From Pseudomonadota bacterium (GTDB taxonomy: Bacteria > Pseudomonadota > Alphaproteobacteria > Reyranellales > Reyranellaceae): a stretch of 6,846 bases of DNA. Location: assembly GCA_023436825.1 (NCBI GenBank), contig JAEZHS010000625.1, forward strand, positions 1 through 6,846. The letters run 5' to 3'. Under the pieces are notes generated by a model, which worked only from the letters and a program-made list of their open reading frames with translations, searched no databases and was not told where the DNA came from. Below, piece after piece: positions 1 through 4,813 of this stretch. Each line of letters starts with the position of its first letter. The stretch's first letter is position 1. A program made the translations under genes and the position numbers.

Positions 1-229
1 CGGTGAAGTAGACATTGGGCGGTGCATTTGGACCGAACTCGCGCGGCGGCGTCGTGATGGTGGAAGGAGGGGTTGCCGGCCTGGGCGTCCCTGGGGGCGC
101 CGGCGGCGGCTGCTGGGCGAAGGCCCGTCCGGCCACGACTGTTGCGGCGGTCACACCTGCCACACCGACGAGCGCGCGACGCGACAGCGTCGCTCCGCCC
201 TTGTCGTCGAATTGCTTCGATGAGCTCAT
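1..229 (-). CDS. Exported protein with Tat-like signal peptide, N-terminal fragment (possibly SMP-30/gluconolactonase-like)
   Basis: The first 76 codons of a gene read leftward off the window edge. It starts at ATG 229-227, with a GGGAG Shine-Dalgarno-like sequence about ten bases upstream. The N-terminus is polar and then reads LSRRALVGVAGV at residues 15-26. A pair of arginines followed by an Ala/Val/Gly-rich hydrophobic stretch ending in AFA, with likely cleavage before QQ at residue 39, fits a twin-arginine (Tat) signal peptide. The next 25 or so residues are rich in Pro and Thr, like a flexible linker. The segment TTPPREFGPNAPPNVYFT then resembles the entry to secreted SMP-30/gluconolactonase-type beta-propellers as I remember them. 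That family assignment is an inference, because the catalytic domain lies outside the window. It lies 82 nt downstream of moaE on the same strand, with no clear terminator between them, so read-through is possible. Sure of the gene and export signal, unsure of the enzyme. Confidence 0.72.
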   Translation of the reverse strand, partial: MSSSKQFDDKGGATLSRRALVGVAGVTAATVVAGRAFAQQPPPAPPGTPRPATPPSTITTPPREFGPNAPPNVYFT

Positions 230-311
230 GAGCGTCACTCCCAACGGTTTTTCGTTGTGTGAACTTTATCAGGACGCAGAAGTACGCGGACGCATACCTA
301 AGTGCGGCGAA

Positions 312-788
312 CTACTGCGGCTTCTTCTCCCAGCGCGCTGCAGCGGCATCGTCGCCTTCATGGGCGCCGACCCATTTCTCGCCGGCCGGAGTCTCTTCGA
401 GCTTCCAGAACGGCGCCTTGGTCTTGAGCCAGTCTACCAAAAATTCGCAGGCCTCGAAGGCGGCCTCGCGATGCGGCGAGCCGACCGCGACCAGCACGAT
501 GCGGTCGCCGGCCTCCATCCTGCCGTAGCGATGCACAATGAGTGTAGCCTCGAGCGGCCAGCGCCGGTTGGCCTCGGCCTCGATGTCCTCGAGCGCCCTC
601 TCGGTCATGCCGGGATAGTGCTCCAGGGTCAGCGCGTCGATGCGGTCGCGATGCAGGCCCTCGCGCACATGCATCTCGCGCACCAGTCCGACGAACACCG
701 CGAGCCCGCCGATGCGCTTGTTGCCCTTGGTCAACCGGTCGAGTTCGGCGCCGACGTCGAAGTCGCCTTCCTGGACCCGCACCGCCAT
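312..788 (-). CDS. moaE: Molybdopterin synthase catalytic subunit MoaE
   Basis: Large subunit of molybdopterin synthase. With thiocarboxylated MoaD it adds two sulfurs to cyclic pyranopterin monophosphate, giving molybdopterin in the cytoplasmic molybdenum cofactor pathway. The 158-residue length is normal for the family. Family hallmarks are GGLAVFVGLVR at 27-37, LTLEHYPGM at 53-61, HRYGRMEAGD at 86-95, the VGSPHREAAFEAC block at 102-114 and LKTKAPFWKLE at 121-131. K122 and K129 have the same seven-residue spacing as the active-site lysines K119 and K126 of E. coli MoaE. I chose ATG 788-786 because it lies one base after the moaD stop (TGACATG), has a G-rich ribosome binding site in the moaD tail, and matches the family N-terminus. 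The reading frame stays open 135 bases further upstream, but that stretch lies inside moaD and is Arg/Ser-rich shadow sequence. The stop is TAG. Translation is probably coupled to moaD. Confidence 0.96.
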   Translation of the reverse strand: MAVRVQEGDFDVGAELDRLTKGNKRIGGLAVFVGLVREMHVREGLHRDRIDALTLEHYPGMTERALEDIEAEANRRWPLEATLIVHRYGRMEAGDRIVLVAVGSPHREAAFEACEFLVDWLKTKAPFWKLEETPAGEKWVGAHEGDDAAAARWEKKPQ

Positions 789-789
789 G

Positions 790-1041
790 TCAGCCCCCCG
801 TGAAGGGTGGGAAGAACGCGACCTCGCGCGCGCCGGTGATCGGCACGTCGAAGGTCGCCGTGCGCTGGTCGACCGCCGCGCCGAACGCCGCGCCCTCTGC
901 CAGGGCCTCGGCATGGCCGGCACTGCGGCTGCGCAGCCAGACGACGAGGTCGCCCACCGTCTTCACGTCAACCGGCGGCACTACCTCCTCGTCGGGCACG
1001 CCCACGGTTCGCTTCATCCAGGCGAAGTAACGGACCTTCAT
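790..1041 (-). CDS. moaD: Molybdopterin synthase sulfur carrier subunit MoaD
   Basis: Small ubiquitin-like sulfur carrier of molybdopterin synthase. Its C-terminal glycine is adenylated by MoeB-type enzymes and converted to a thiocarboxylate that donates sulfur in the MoaE active site. The protein is 83 residues, the usual size. It begins MKVRYFAWMKRTVG, which is typical of the beta-grasp N-terminus (xVxYFAxxRexxG), and ends FFPPFTGG, the required terminal double glycine after the Pro-Pro motif. ATG 1041-1039 overlaps the pgsA stop in an ATGA arrangement, and a GAGGGA ribosome binding site lies inside the pgsA tail. The TGA stop is one base from the moaE ATG, so the three genes should be translated in series. 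A longer reading frame extends upstream of the ATG, but it is antiparallel-style shadow of pgsA coding sequence without a matching N-terminus. Confidence 0.95.
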   Translation of the reverse strand: MKVRYFAWMKRTVGVPDEEVVPPVDVKTVGDLVVWLRSRSAGHAEALAEGAAFGAAVDQRTATFDVPITGAREVAFFPPFTGG

Positions 1042-1598
1042 GTCGTGGGTCCCTCTTCGGCCATGTGGCGCAGGCCGGTACGCAGATAGTCGTAACCGGT
1101 GATCAGGGTCAGCCCGGCGGCTATCCATATCAACCCCACACCGATCTGGTGAACGATCGGCGGCACGGCGTCGCCCAGCAGCAGGATGGTGATCGCCCCC
1201 ATCTGCGCGCCGGTCTTCCACTTGGCGAGCTGGCTCACCGGAACGCTGACATGCAATTCGGCCAGGAACTCGCGCAGGCCCGACACCAGGATCTCACGCG
1301 CCAGGATGATCAGCGCCGCCAGGACATTGATGCCGCTCAGCGTGCCGACGTCGACCAGCATCACCAGCGCGGCCGCGACCAGCAGCTTGTCGGCGATCGG
1401 GTCGAGGAAGCGGCCGAACCGCGAGATCTGGTGGTAGCGCCGGGCGAAATAGCCGTCGAACCAGTCGGTGATGCAGGCGATGGCGAACAGGCTGGCCGAC
1501 ACCCACTGCGCCCAGCCGTGATCGAGCCAGAAGCAGGCCACGACCAGCGGAATGGCGGCAATGCGCGACAGCGTCAGGACGTTGGGAAGATTGAGCAT
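1038..1598 (-). CDS. pgsA: CDP-diacylglycerol--glycerol-3-phosphate 3-phosphatidyltransferase PgsA
   Basis: Inner-membrane enzyme that makes phosphatidylglycerophosphate from CDP-diacylglycerol and glycerol-3-phosphate, the committed step to phosphatidylglycerol and cardiolipin. The complete CDP-alcohol phosphatidyltransferase signature is visible: D45-x2-D48-G49-x2-A52-R53-x8-G62-x3-D66-x3-D70, within a multi-pass protein. Hydrophobic segments lie near 12-24, 33-44, 71-84, 90-106, 132-144 and 150-168. I chose ATG 1598-1596 (186 aa, MLNLPNVLTLSRI), because the family usually begins with a short N(I/L)PN(I/V)LT segment and because AGAAGGA sits seven bases upstream, overlapping the uvrC stop. 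An in-frame ATG at 1637 would give 199 aa and a 26-base overlap with uvrC, but it has no comparable ribosome binding site and adds a non-family sequence. Its stop overlaps the moaD start by four bases. Confidence 0.94.
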   Translation of the reverse strand: MLNLPNVLTLSRIAAIPLVVACFWLDHGWAQWVSASLFAIACITDWFDGYFARRYHQISRFGRFLDPIADKLLVAAALVMLVDVGTLSGINVLAALIILAREILVSGLREFLAELHVSVPVSQLAKWKTGAQMGAITILLLGDAVPPIVHQIGVGLIWIAAGLTLITGYDYLRTGLRHMAEEGPTT

Positions 1599-1605
1599 CA
1601 GCCCG

Positions 1606-1613
1606 TCCTTCTT
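1606..1613 (-). promoter_or_regulatory. pgsA ribosome binding site overlapping the uvrC stop codon
   Basis: Reading the minus strand, the uvrC stop TAA runs directly into GAAGGA, giving AAGAAGGA with seven bases before the ATG at 1598. The strength and placement of this site decide the pgsA start in favour of 1598 over the in-frame ATG at 1637. They also suggest that ribosomes finishing uvrC re-initiate on pgsA. Confidence 0.75.
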
Positions 1614-3516
1614 AGCGACCGCCCCGGAAGTGGTCATGGATTTTCTGGGCGAGTGCGTCGGAGATACCCGGCACCGACTTGATGTCCTCGAGCGTGGCGA
1701 CGGCTACCGCACGGGCGCTGCCGAAATGATGCAGCAGGGCGCGCTTGCGGCCGGCGCCGATGCCCGGCACCTCGTCGAGCGCCGACTTGGTGATGTCGGC
1801 GGCGCGCCTCGTGCGATGTGTGCCGATGGCGAAACGATGCGCCTCGTCCCGCAGTCGCTGCAGGAAATACAGCACCGGATCGCGCGGCTCGAGCGAGAAG
1901 GGCGCCTTGCCGGGCATGAAGAAGCGCTCGCGGCCGGCGTCGCGGTCGGGTCCCTTGGCGATGCCGACGATGGCGATGTCCTCCAGGCCGAGCTCGCCCA
2001 GCACCTGGCGCGCCACCTCGAGCTGGCCTTGGCCGCCGTCGATCAGCACCAGGTCGGGCCAGCTCTCGTCGTCGCGTTCGGGATCCTCGCGCAACGCGCG
2101 GCCGAAGCGGCGAGTCAGCACCTCGCGCATCATGGCGAAGTCGTCGCCCGCCGCGTCCTCGGTCTTGATGTTGAACTTGCGATAGGAATTTTTGACGAAA
2201 CCGTCCGGCCCCGCGACCACCATGGCGCCGATCGGCGCGCTGCCCTGGATGTGGCTGTTGTCGTAGATTTCTATGCGTTCGGGCGGACCGTCGAGGTTGA
2301 ACACACGGGCGACGCCCTCCAGCAGCTGGCGCTGCGTGCCGCGCTCGGCCATGCGCCGCGCCAGCGCCTCGCGGGCATTCACCACGGCCTGGTCGAGCGC
2401 ATCCTTCTGGTCGCCGCGCTTGGGATGGCGGATCTCGACTTTGTGGCCCGCCGTCATGGCGAGCGCGCTTTCCAGCAACTCGGCCTCGGCGACGTCGTGG
2501 CTGGTCAGGACCAGCTTGGGCGCCTGCCGCGATTCGTAGAACTGGCCAATGAAGGCCGACAGTACCGCAGGCTCGTCGAGATCCCTGGTGTGGCTCGGGA
2601 AATAGGCGCGGTTGCCGAGGTTCTGGCCGGCGCGCAGGAAGAACACTTCTACGCAGACCTGGCCGCCCTCGGCGTGCACGGCGAAGATGTCGGCCTCCTC
2701 GATCGACGGCAGGCTGATGGACTGGTGCGACTGGATATGCGCCAGCGCGCGGATGCGGTCGCGCAGGACCGCGGCGCGTTCGAATTCGAGATCGACCGAG
2801 GCCTGCTCCATACGCTGCGACAATGCCTGCTGGACCTCGCGGTTGCGACCGCCCAGGAATCCGCGCACCTCGTCGACGATGCCGTCGTACTCGGGCTTGT
2901 CGATGCGGCCGACGCACGGCGCGGTGCAGCGCTTGATCTGGTACTGCAGGCAGGGCCGGGTACGGGTCGAGAACACGCCGTCCGAGCAGGAGCGCAACGG
3001 GAAGGCGCGCTGCAGGGCGTACAGCGTGCGGTTGACGGCGGTGGCCGAAGCGAACGGACCGAAATACTCGTTCTTCGGGTCGCGCACGCCCCGGTGCTTG
3101 GCGAGCTGCGGCCATTCGGTGTCGCGGCGGATGACGATATAGGGGAACGACTTGTCGTCGCGCAGCAGCACGTTGAAGCGTGGCTTGAAGCGCTTGATCA
3201 GGTTGTTCTCGAGAAGGAGCGCCTCGGCCTCGCTGTCGGTGACCGCGAACTCCATGGTCTTCGTACCCGAAACCATGCGCAGCAGGCGCGTGTCGAGCCG
3301 TGTCGGCTGGGTGTAGGCGGCGACGCGACTGCGCAGCGAGCGCGCCTTGCCGACATAGAGGACCTCGCCGTCGGCCGCGATCATGCGATAGACACCCGGC
3401 TTGCGCGGCAGGGTGTGCACGAACTCGCCGATGATGCGCATGCCGTCGGCCAGCGAGCCTTCGCTGGGCGGCGCCTCATCGGGTTTCAGATCGGTGTCGG
3501 TCGTTTGGTCGCTCAC
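1612..3516 (-). CDS. uvrC: Excinuclease ABC subunit C (UvrC)
   Basis: Dual-incision nuclease of nucleotide excision repair, recruited by the UvrB-DNA complex to cut 3' and then 5' of a lesion. The 634-residue protein has every expected domain. The GIY-YIG nuclease has GVY at 41-43 and YVGKA at 54-58. A cysteine cluster C177-x11-C189-x7-C197-x3-C201 matches the spacing of the four cysteines that bind a [4Fe-4S] cluster in E. coli UvrC. A UvrB-interacting UVR motif lies at about 236-258. The C-terminal RNase H-like nuclease has IEIYDNSHIQG (D419), LIDGGQGQLE (D493) and DEAHRFA (H560), giving the DDH triad. Tandem helix-hairpin-helix motifs lie at about 578-630 (VPGIGAGRKRALLHHFGS and VPGISDALAQKI). 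The start is GTG 3516-3514 with AGGA three bases upstream, which is rather close. A roughly 25-residue acidic extension precedes the conserved region, so an internal ATG at residue 26 is an alternative. First gene of the uvrC-pgsA-moaD-moaE cluster. Confidence 0.97.
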   Translation of the reverse strand: MSDQTTDTDLKPDEAPPSEGSLADGMRIIGEFVHTLPRKPGVYRMIAADGEVLYVGKARSLRSRVAAYTQPTRLDTRLLRMVSGTKTMEFAVTDSEAEALLLENNLIKRFKPRFNVLLRDDKSFPYIVIRRDTEWPQLAKHRGVRDPKNEYFGPFASATAVNRTLYALQRAFPLRSCSDGVFSTRTRPCLQYQIKRCTAPCVGRIDKPEYDGIVDEVRGFLGGRNREVQQALSQRMEQASVDLEFERAAVLRDRIRALAHIQSHQSISLPSIEEADIFAVHAEGGQVCVEVFFLRAGQNLGNRAYFPSHTRDLDEPAVLSAFIGQFYESRQAPKLVLTSHDVAEAELLESALAMTAGHKVEIRHPKRGDQKDALDQAVVNAREALARRMAERGTQRQLLEGVARVFNLDGPPERIEIYDNSHIQGSAPIGAMVVAGPDGFVKNSYRKFNIKTEDAAGDDFAMMREVLTRRFGRALREDPERDDESWPDLVLIDGGQGQLEVARQVLGELGLEDIAIVGIAKGPDRDAGRERFFMPGKAPFSLEPRDPVLYFLQRLRDEAHRFAIGTHRTRRAADITKSALDEVPGIGAGRKRALLHHFGSARAVAVATLEDIKSVPGISDALAQKIHDHFRGGR

Positions 3517-3685
3517 GGGTCCTGCCGCAACGCATGCCTACGCCGGCGCCGGGTTGCAAGACAGTGGCCACGAAGAGCCCTCGAGGGGCCCATGTGGGGA
3601 ACTCTGTGAACAAGCCCGATGTCAGCTCACCGTTGCGCCATCGACACTGTATTGACTCAATCTAGGGGCGATGGCAGCGGACCGC

Positions 3686-3713
3686 TATTTAGGTGTTAAT
3701 TGCCTGATTTCAA
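3686..3713 (-). promoter_or_regulatory. Possible promoter for the uvrC-pgsA-moaDE cluster
   Basis: On the minus strand, TTGAAA (3713-3708) and TAAATA (3691-3686) are separated by 16 bases. They match sigma-70-type -35 and -10 hexamers in four to five positions each, within the most AT-rich part of the intergenic region. If real, the mRNA would start near 3680 and carry a 5' untranslated region of about 160 bases before the uvrC GTG, which is longer than usual. The call rests on hexamer resemblance only. Confidence 0.3.
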
Positions 3714-3755
3714 TGCGGAATTTAACTTGGGGACGGTCTGAATATATCACTGGTG

Positions 3756-3793
3756 GCGGCAGACGTTCTCTTTTTGATCCGATCGTCTGCCGC
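3756..3793 (-). repeat. Perfect 10-bp inverted repeat downstream of phoH, possible terminator or mRNA 3' hairpin
   Basis: GCGGCAGACG at 3756-3765 is repeated in inverted orientation as CGTCTGCCGC at 3784-3793, with an 18-base spacer that includes five Ts. It lies about 30 bases past the phoH stop. The hairpin is GC-rich and would be stable in RNA of either strand, but no U-run follows the stem on either side, so it is not a classical intrinsic terminator. It may stabilise the phoH 3' end, work with Rho, or be a protein site. Confidence 0.45.
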
Positions 3794-3822
3794 GTTCCAA
3801 TGTGTGGGTAAGTTCGGTCGCT

Positions 3823-4548
3823 TTACAGCACCGACAACATGCGTCCGACCAGCGGATGGCGCACCACATCCTTGTCCGTCAGGCGCACCACGGCGACGTC
3901 CTCGAGCCCTTCGAGACGCCGGGCGATGGCGGCCAGTCCCGACAGCTCGGGCAGCAGGTCGGTCTGGTCGGGATCGCCGGTCATCACCATCGTCGAATGC
4001 CAGCCCAGCCGGGTCAGCAGCATCTTCAGCTGACCGTAGGTGCAGTTCTGCGCCTCGTCGATCAGGACGAAGGCGTTGTTCAGTGTGCGGCCGCGCATGA
4101 AGGCCACCGGCGCGATCTCGATCGTGCCGTCGTCGAGGTTCTGGCGCAGACGCTTGGCGCCCAGCCGGTCGTTCAGGGCGTCCCATAGAGGGCGCAGATA
4201 GGGATCGAGCTTCTCGCGCATGTCGCCGGGGAGGAAGCCCAGGTTTTCACCGGCTTCCACGGCCGGCCGCGACAGCATGATGCGCGAGACAGTGCCGGCT
4301 TCGAGGGCCTCCACGGCGGCCGAGATCGCGAGGTAGGTCTTGCCGGTTCCAGCGGGGCCGAGAGCGACGGTCAGCGGCCTGGTGTCTATCGCCTCCATTA
4401 GGACGCGTTGGTTGTCGCTTCTCGGTCGGATTTTCCGGATATAGCTCTGATCTCGGTCGTTGGCCGGAGTGTGGTCGAAGACAAGGCTGTGAATACGGGC
4501 GCTATCGATGGCGTGCAGCTTGGCGCGGCGTGCGGCGCGTTTGGCCAT
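3823..4548 (-). CDS. phoH: PhoH-family P-loop ATPase
   Basis: Cytoplasmic ATP-binding protein of the PhoH family, related to the ATPase half of superfamily 1 helicases. The family is linked to phosphate starvation in E. coli and often to RNA metabolism, but its exact role is unsettled. Visible motifs are Walker A GPAGTGKT at 64-71, SRPAVEAGENLGFLPGDM at 93-110, IAPVAFMRGRTL at 145-156, Walker B VLIDEAQN at 161-168 and the MTGDPDQTDL motif at 189-198. At 241 residues with a short basic N-terminus (MAKRAARRAK), it resembles the compact E. coli PhoH rather than the longer YbeZ/PhoL type. It has no extra N-terminal domain, and no ybeY-like gene lies downstream. The ATG at 4548-4546 has GGAG seven bases upstream. 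It sits behind an unusual terminated leader, so its expression may depend on read-through or on a promoter very close to the gene. No PHO-box-like repeat was recognised. Confidence 0.93.
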   Translation of the reverse strand: MAKRAARRAKLHAIDSARIHSLVFDHTPANDRDQSYIRKIRPRSDNQRVLMEAIDTRPLTVALGPAGTGKTYLAISAAVEALEAGTVSRIMLSRPAVEAGENLGFLPGDMREKLDPYLRPLWDALNDRLGAKRLRQNLDDGTIEIAPVAFMRGRTLNNAFVLIDEAQNCTYGQLKMLLTRLGWHSTMVMTGDPDQTDLLPELSGLAAIARRLEGLEDVAVVRLTDKDVVRHPLVGRMLSVL

Positions 4549-4594
4549 ATTCGTACTCCGGAGGCTTGCTTAGAGGAGCGGGAATCGAGCGCCG

Positions 4595-4625
4595 AAAAGC
4601 AAAACGCCCCCGCAAGCGGAGGCGT
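4595..4625 (-). terminator. Strong intrinsic terminator upstream of phoH
   Basis: On the minus strand the arms ACGCCTCCGC (4625-4616) and GCGGGGGCGT (4613-4604) form a ten-pair GC-rich stem with one G-U pair and a very tight TT or CTTG loop. It is followed directly by TTTTGCTTTT (the run of Ts begins inside the arm). This is a textbook Rho-independent terminator for leftward transcription. The plus strand has no T-run after the stem. It lies about 190 bases after the guanine deaminase stop and only about 46 bases before the phoH ATG, so it either ends the upstream transcript or controls entry into phoH. Confidence 0.8.
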
Positions 4626-4638
4626 CGGCGATCGATGG

Positions 4639-4683
4639 TCAGGCGGAAGGTGAGGCTGACAGGGCACGCGGCGGAGGGTCCAC
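4639..4683 (-). CDS. Possible 14-codon leader peptide with Pro-Pro-Pro
   Basis: A short frame from GTG 4683-4681 to TGA 4641-4639 encodes MDPPPRALSASPSA. The frame is open upstream as far as a TGA at 4740-4738, which overlaps the AAGGAGG sequence. Translation could therefore begin further upstream only at a non-standard codon, such as GTC at 4722. The stop lies about 13 bases before the terminator stem. A ribosome paused on the three prolines near codons 3-5 could influence folding there. The start codon has only a weak ribosome binding site, so this is speculative. Confidence 0.2.
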   Translation of the reverse strand: MDPPPRALSASPSA

Positions 4684-4779
4684 CGGTGATCTGATTTCCG
4701 TCGGGGCACGAGCACCTCGGACGGATAAGCACCTCCTTCAGCTACCGAGGAAAGCGTACCCTGATTGGAGCGAGCCGGC

Positions 4780-4791
4780 CACAATATTGTG
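4780..4791. promoter_or_regulatory. 12-bp perfect palindrome, possible operator
   Basis: CACAATATTGTG is a perfect palindrome of 12 bases between the guanine deaminase stop and the phoH leader. A related AT-rich sequence, AATATTCACAC, lies ten to twenty bases away at 4804-4814, overlapping the stop codon. Symmetric AT-rich cores flanked by GTG/CAC are common in dimeric repressor sites. The regulator is unknown, and no clear promoter hexamers overlap it. Confidence 0.3.
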
Positions 4792-4813
4792 TGTCGGAAC
4801 GCAAATATTCACA

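Larger units (their letters stand above)
3517..3822. other. Intergenic region between phoH and uvrC, AT-richer, promoter-bearing
   Basis: About 306 bases without a supported gene. The stretch 3640-3780 is visibly richer in A and T than the surrounding coding sequence, as expected of a promoter region for the uvrC cluster. It contains a possible sigma-70-like promoter on the minus strand (3686-3713), an 11-base near-palindrome ATTGACTCAAT at 3651-3661 with 5-bp arms around one central base, and a 10-bp inverted repeat next to the end of phoH. Reading frames crossing it are short or extensions of shadows and lack ribosome binding sites. Confidence 0.6.
4549..4813 (-). ncRNA. Candidate structured leader RNA or attenuator upstream of phoH
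   Basis: The 265 bases between the guanine deaminase stop and the phoH start have no convincing ordinary gene but dense signals on the minus strand. In reading order these are a CACAATATTGTG palindrome (4791-4780), a near-consensus Shine-Dalgarno sequence AAGGAGG (4738-4732) with no standard start at normal spacing, a hairpin with CCGTC/GACGG arms (4724-4698), a 14-codon open frame with three consecutive prolines (4683-4639), an intrinsic terminator (4625-4595), and finally the phoH ribosome binding site. This order resembles a leader-peptide attenuator. A simpler reading is a terminator for the gene at 4814-6160 plus a separate phoH promoter. No known riboswitch class was recognised. Confidence 0.35.

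Noticed and set aside
243..258. CAACGGTTTTTCGTTG as a terminator between moaE and the exported-protein gene.
   Set aside because: The stem is only five base pairs around a six-base loop with no following T-run, and it lies next to the downstream gene's ribosome binding site.
1634..3115. A 493-codon frame on the minus strand inside uvrC.
   Set aside because: It is a second frame of the same strand, extremely rich in Arg, Pro, Gly and Ala, and has no ribosome binding site. It is a by-product of the high GC content.
1552..3609. A 685-codon open frame on the plus strand covering all of uvrC.
   Set aside because: It is antisense to a complete UvrC with all catalytic motifs. Its composition (rich in Ala, Arg, Asp, Leu, Val) is that of a GC-rich shadow frame, and it has no recognisable motif.
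4730..4738. CACCTCCTT on the plus strand as the 3' end of a 16S rRNA gene.
   Set aside because: The flanking bases do not match the conserved 16S 3' end, and no rRNA sequence precedes it.
4502..4784. Longer frames across the phoH leader starting at TTG 4784 or GTG 4732.
   Set aside because: They run through the terminator into phoH in another frame and show no protein-like pattern. Their starts are either inside the Shine-Dalgarno sequence or unsupported.
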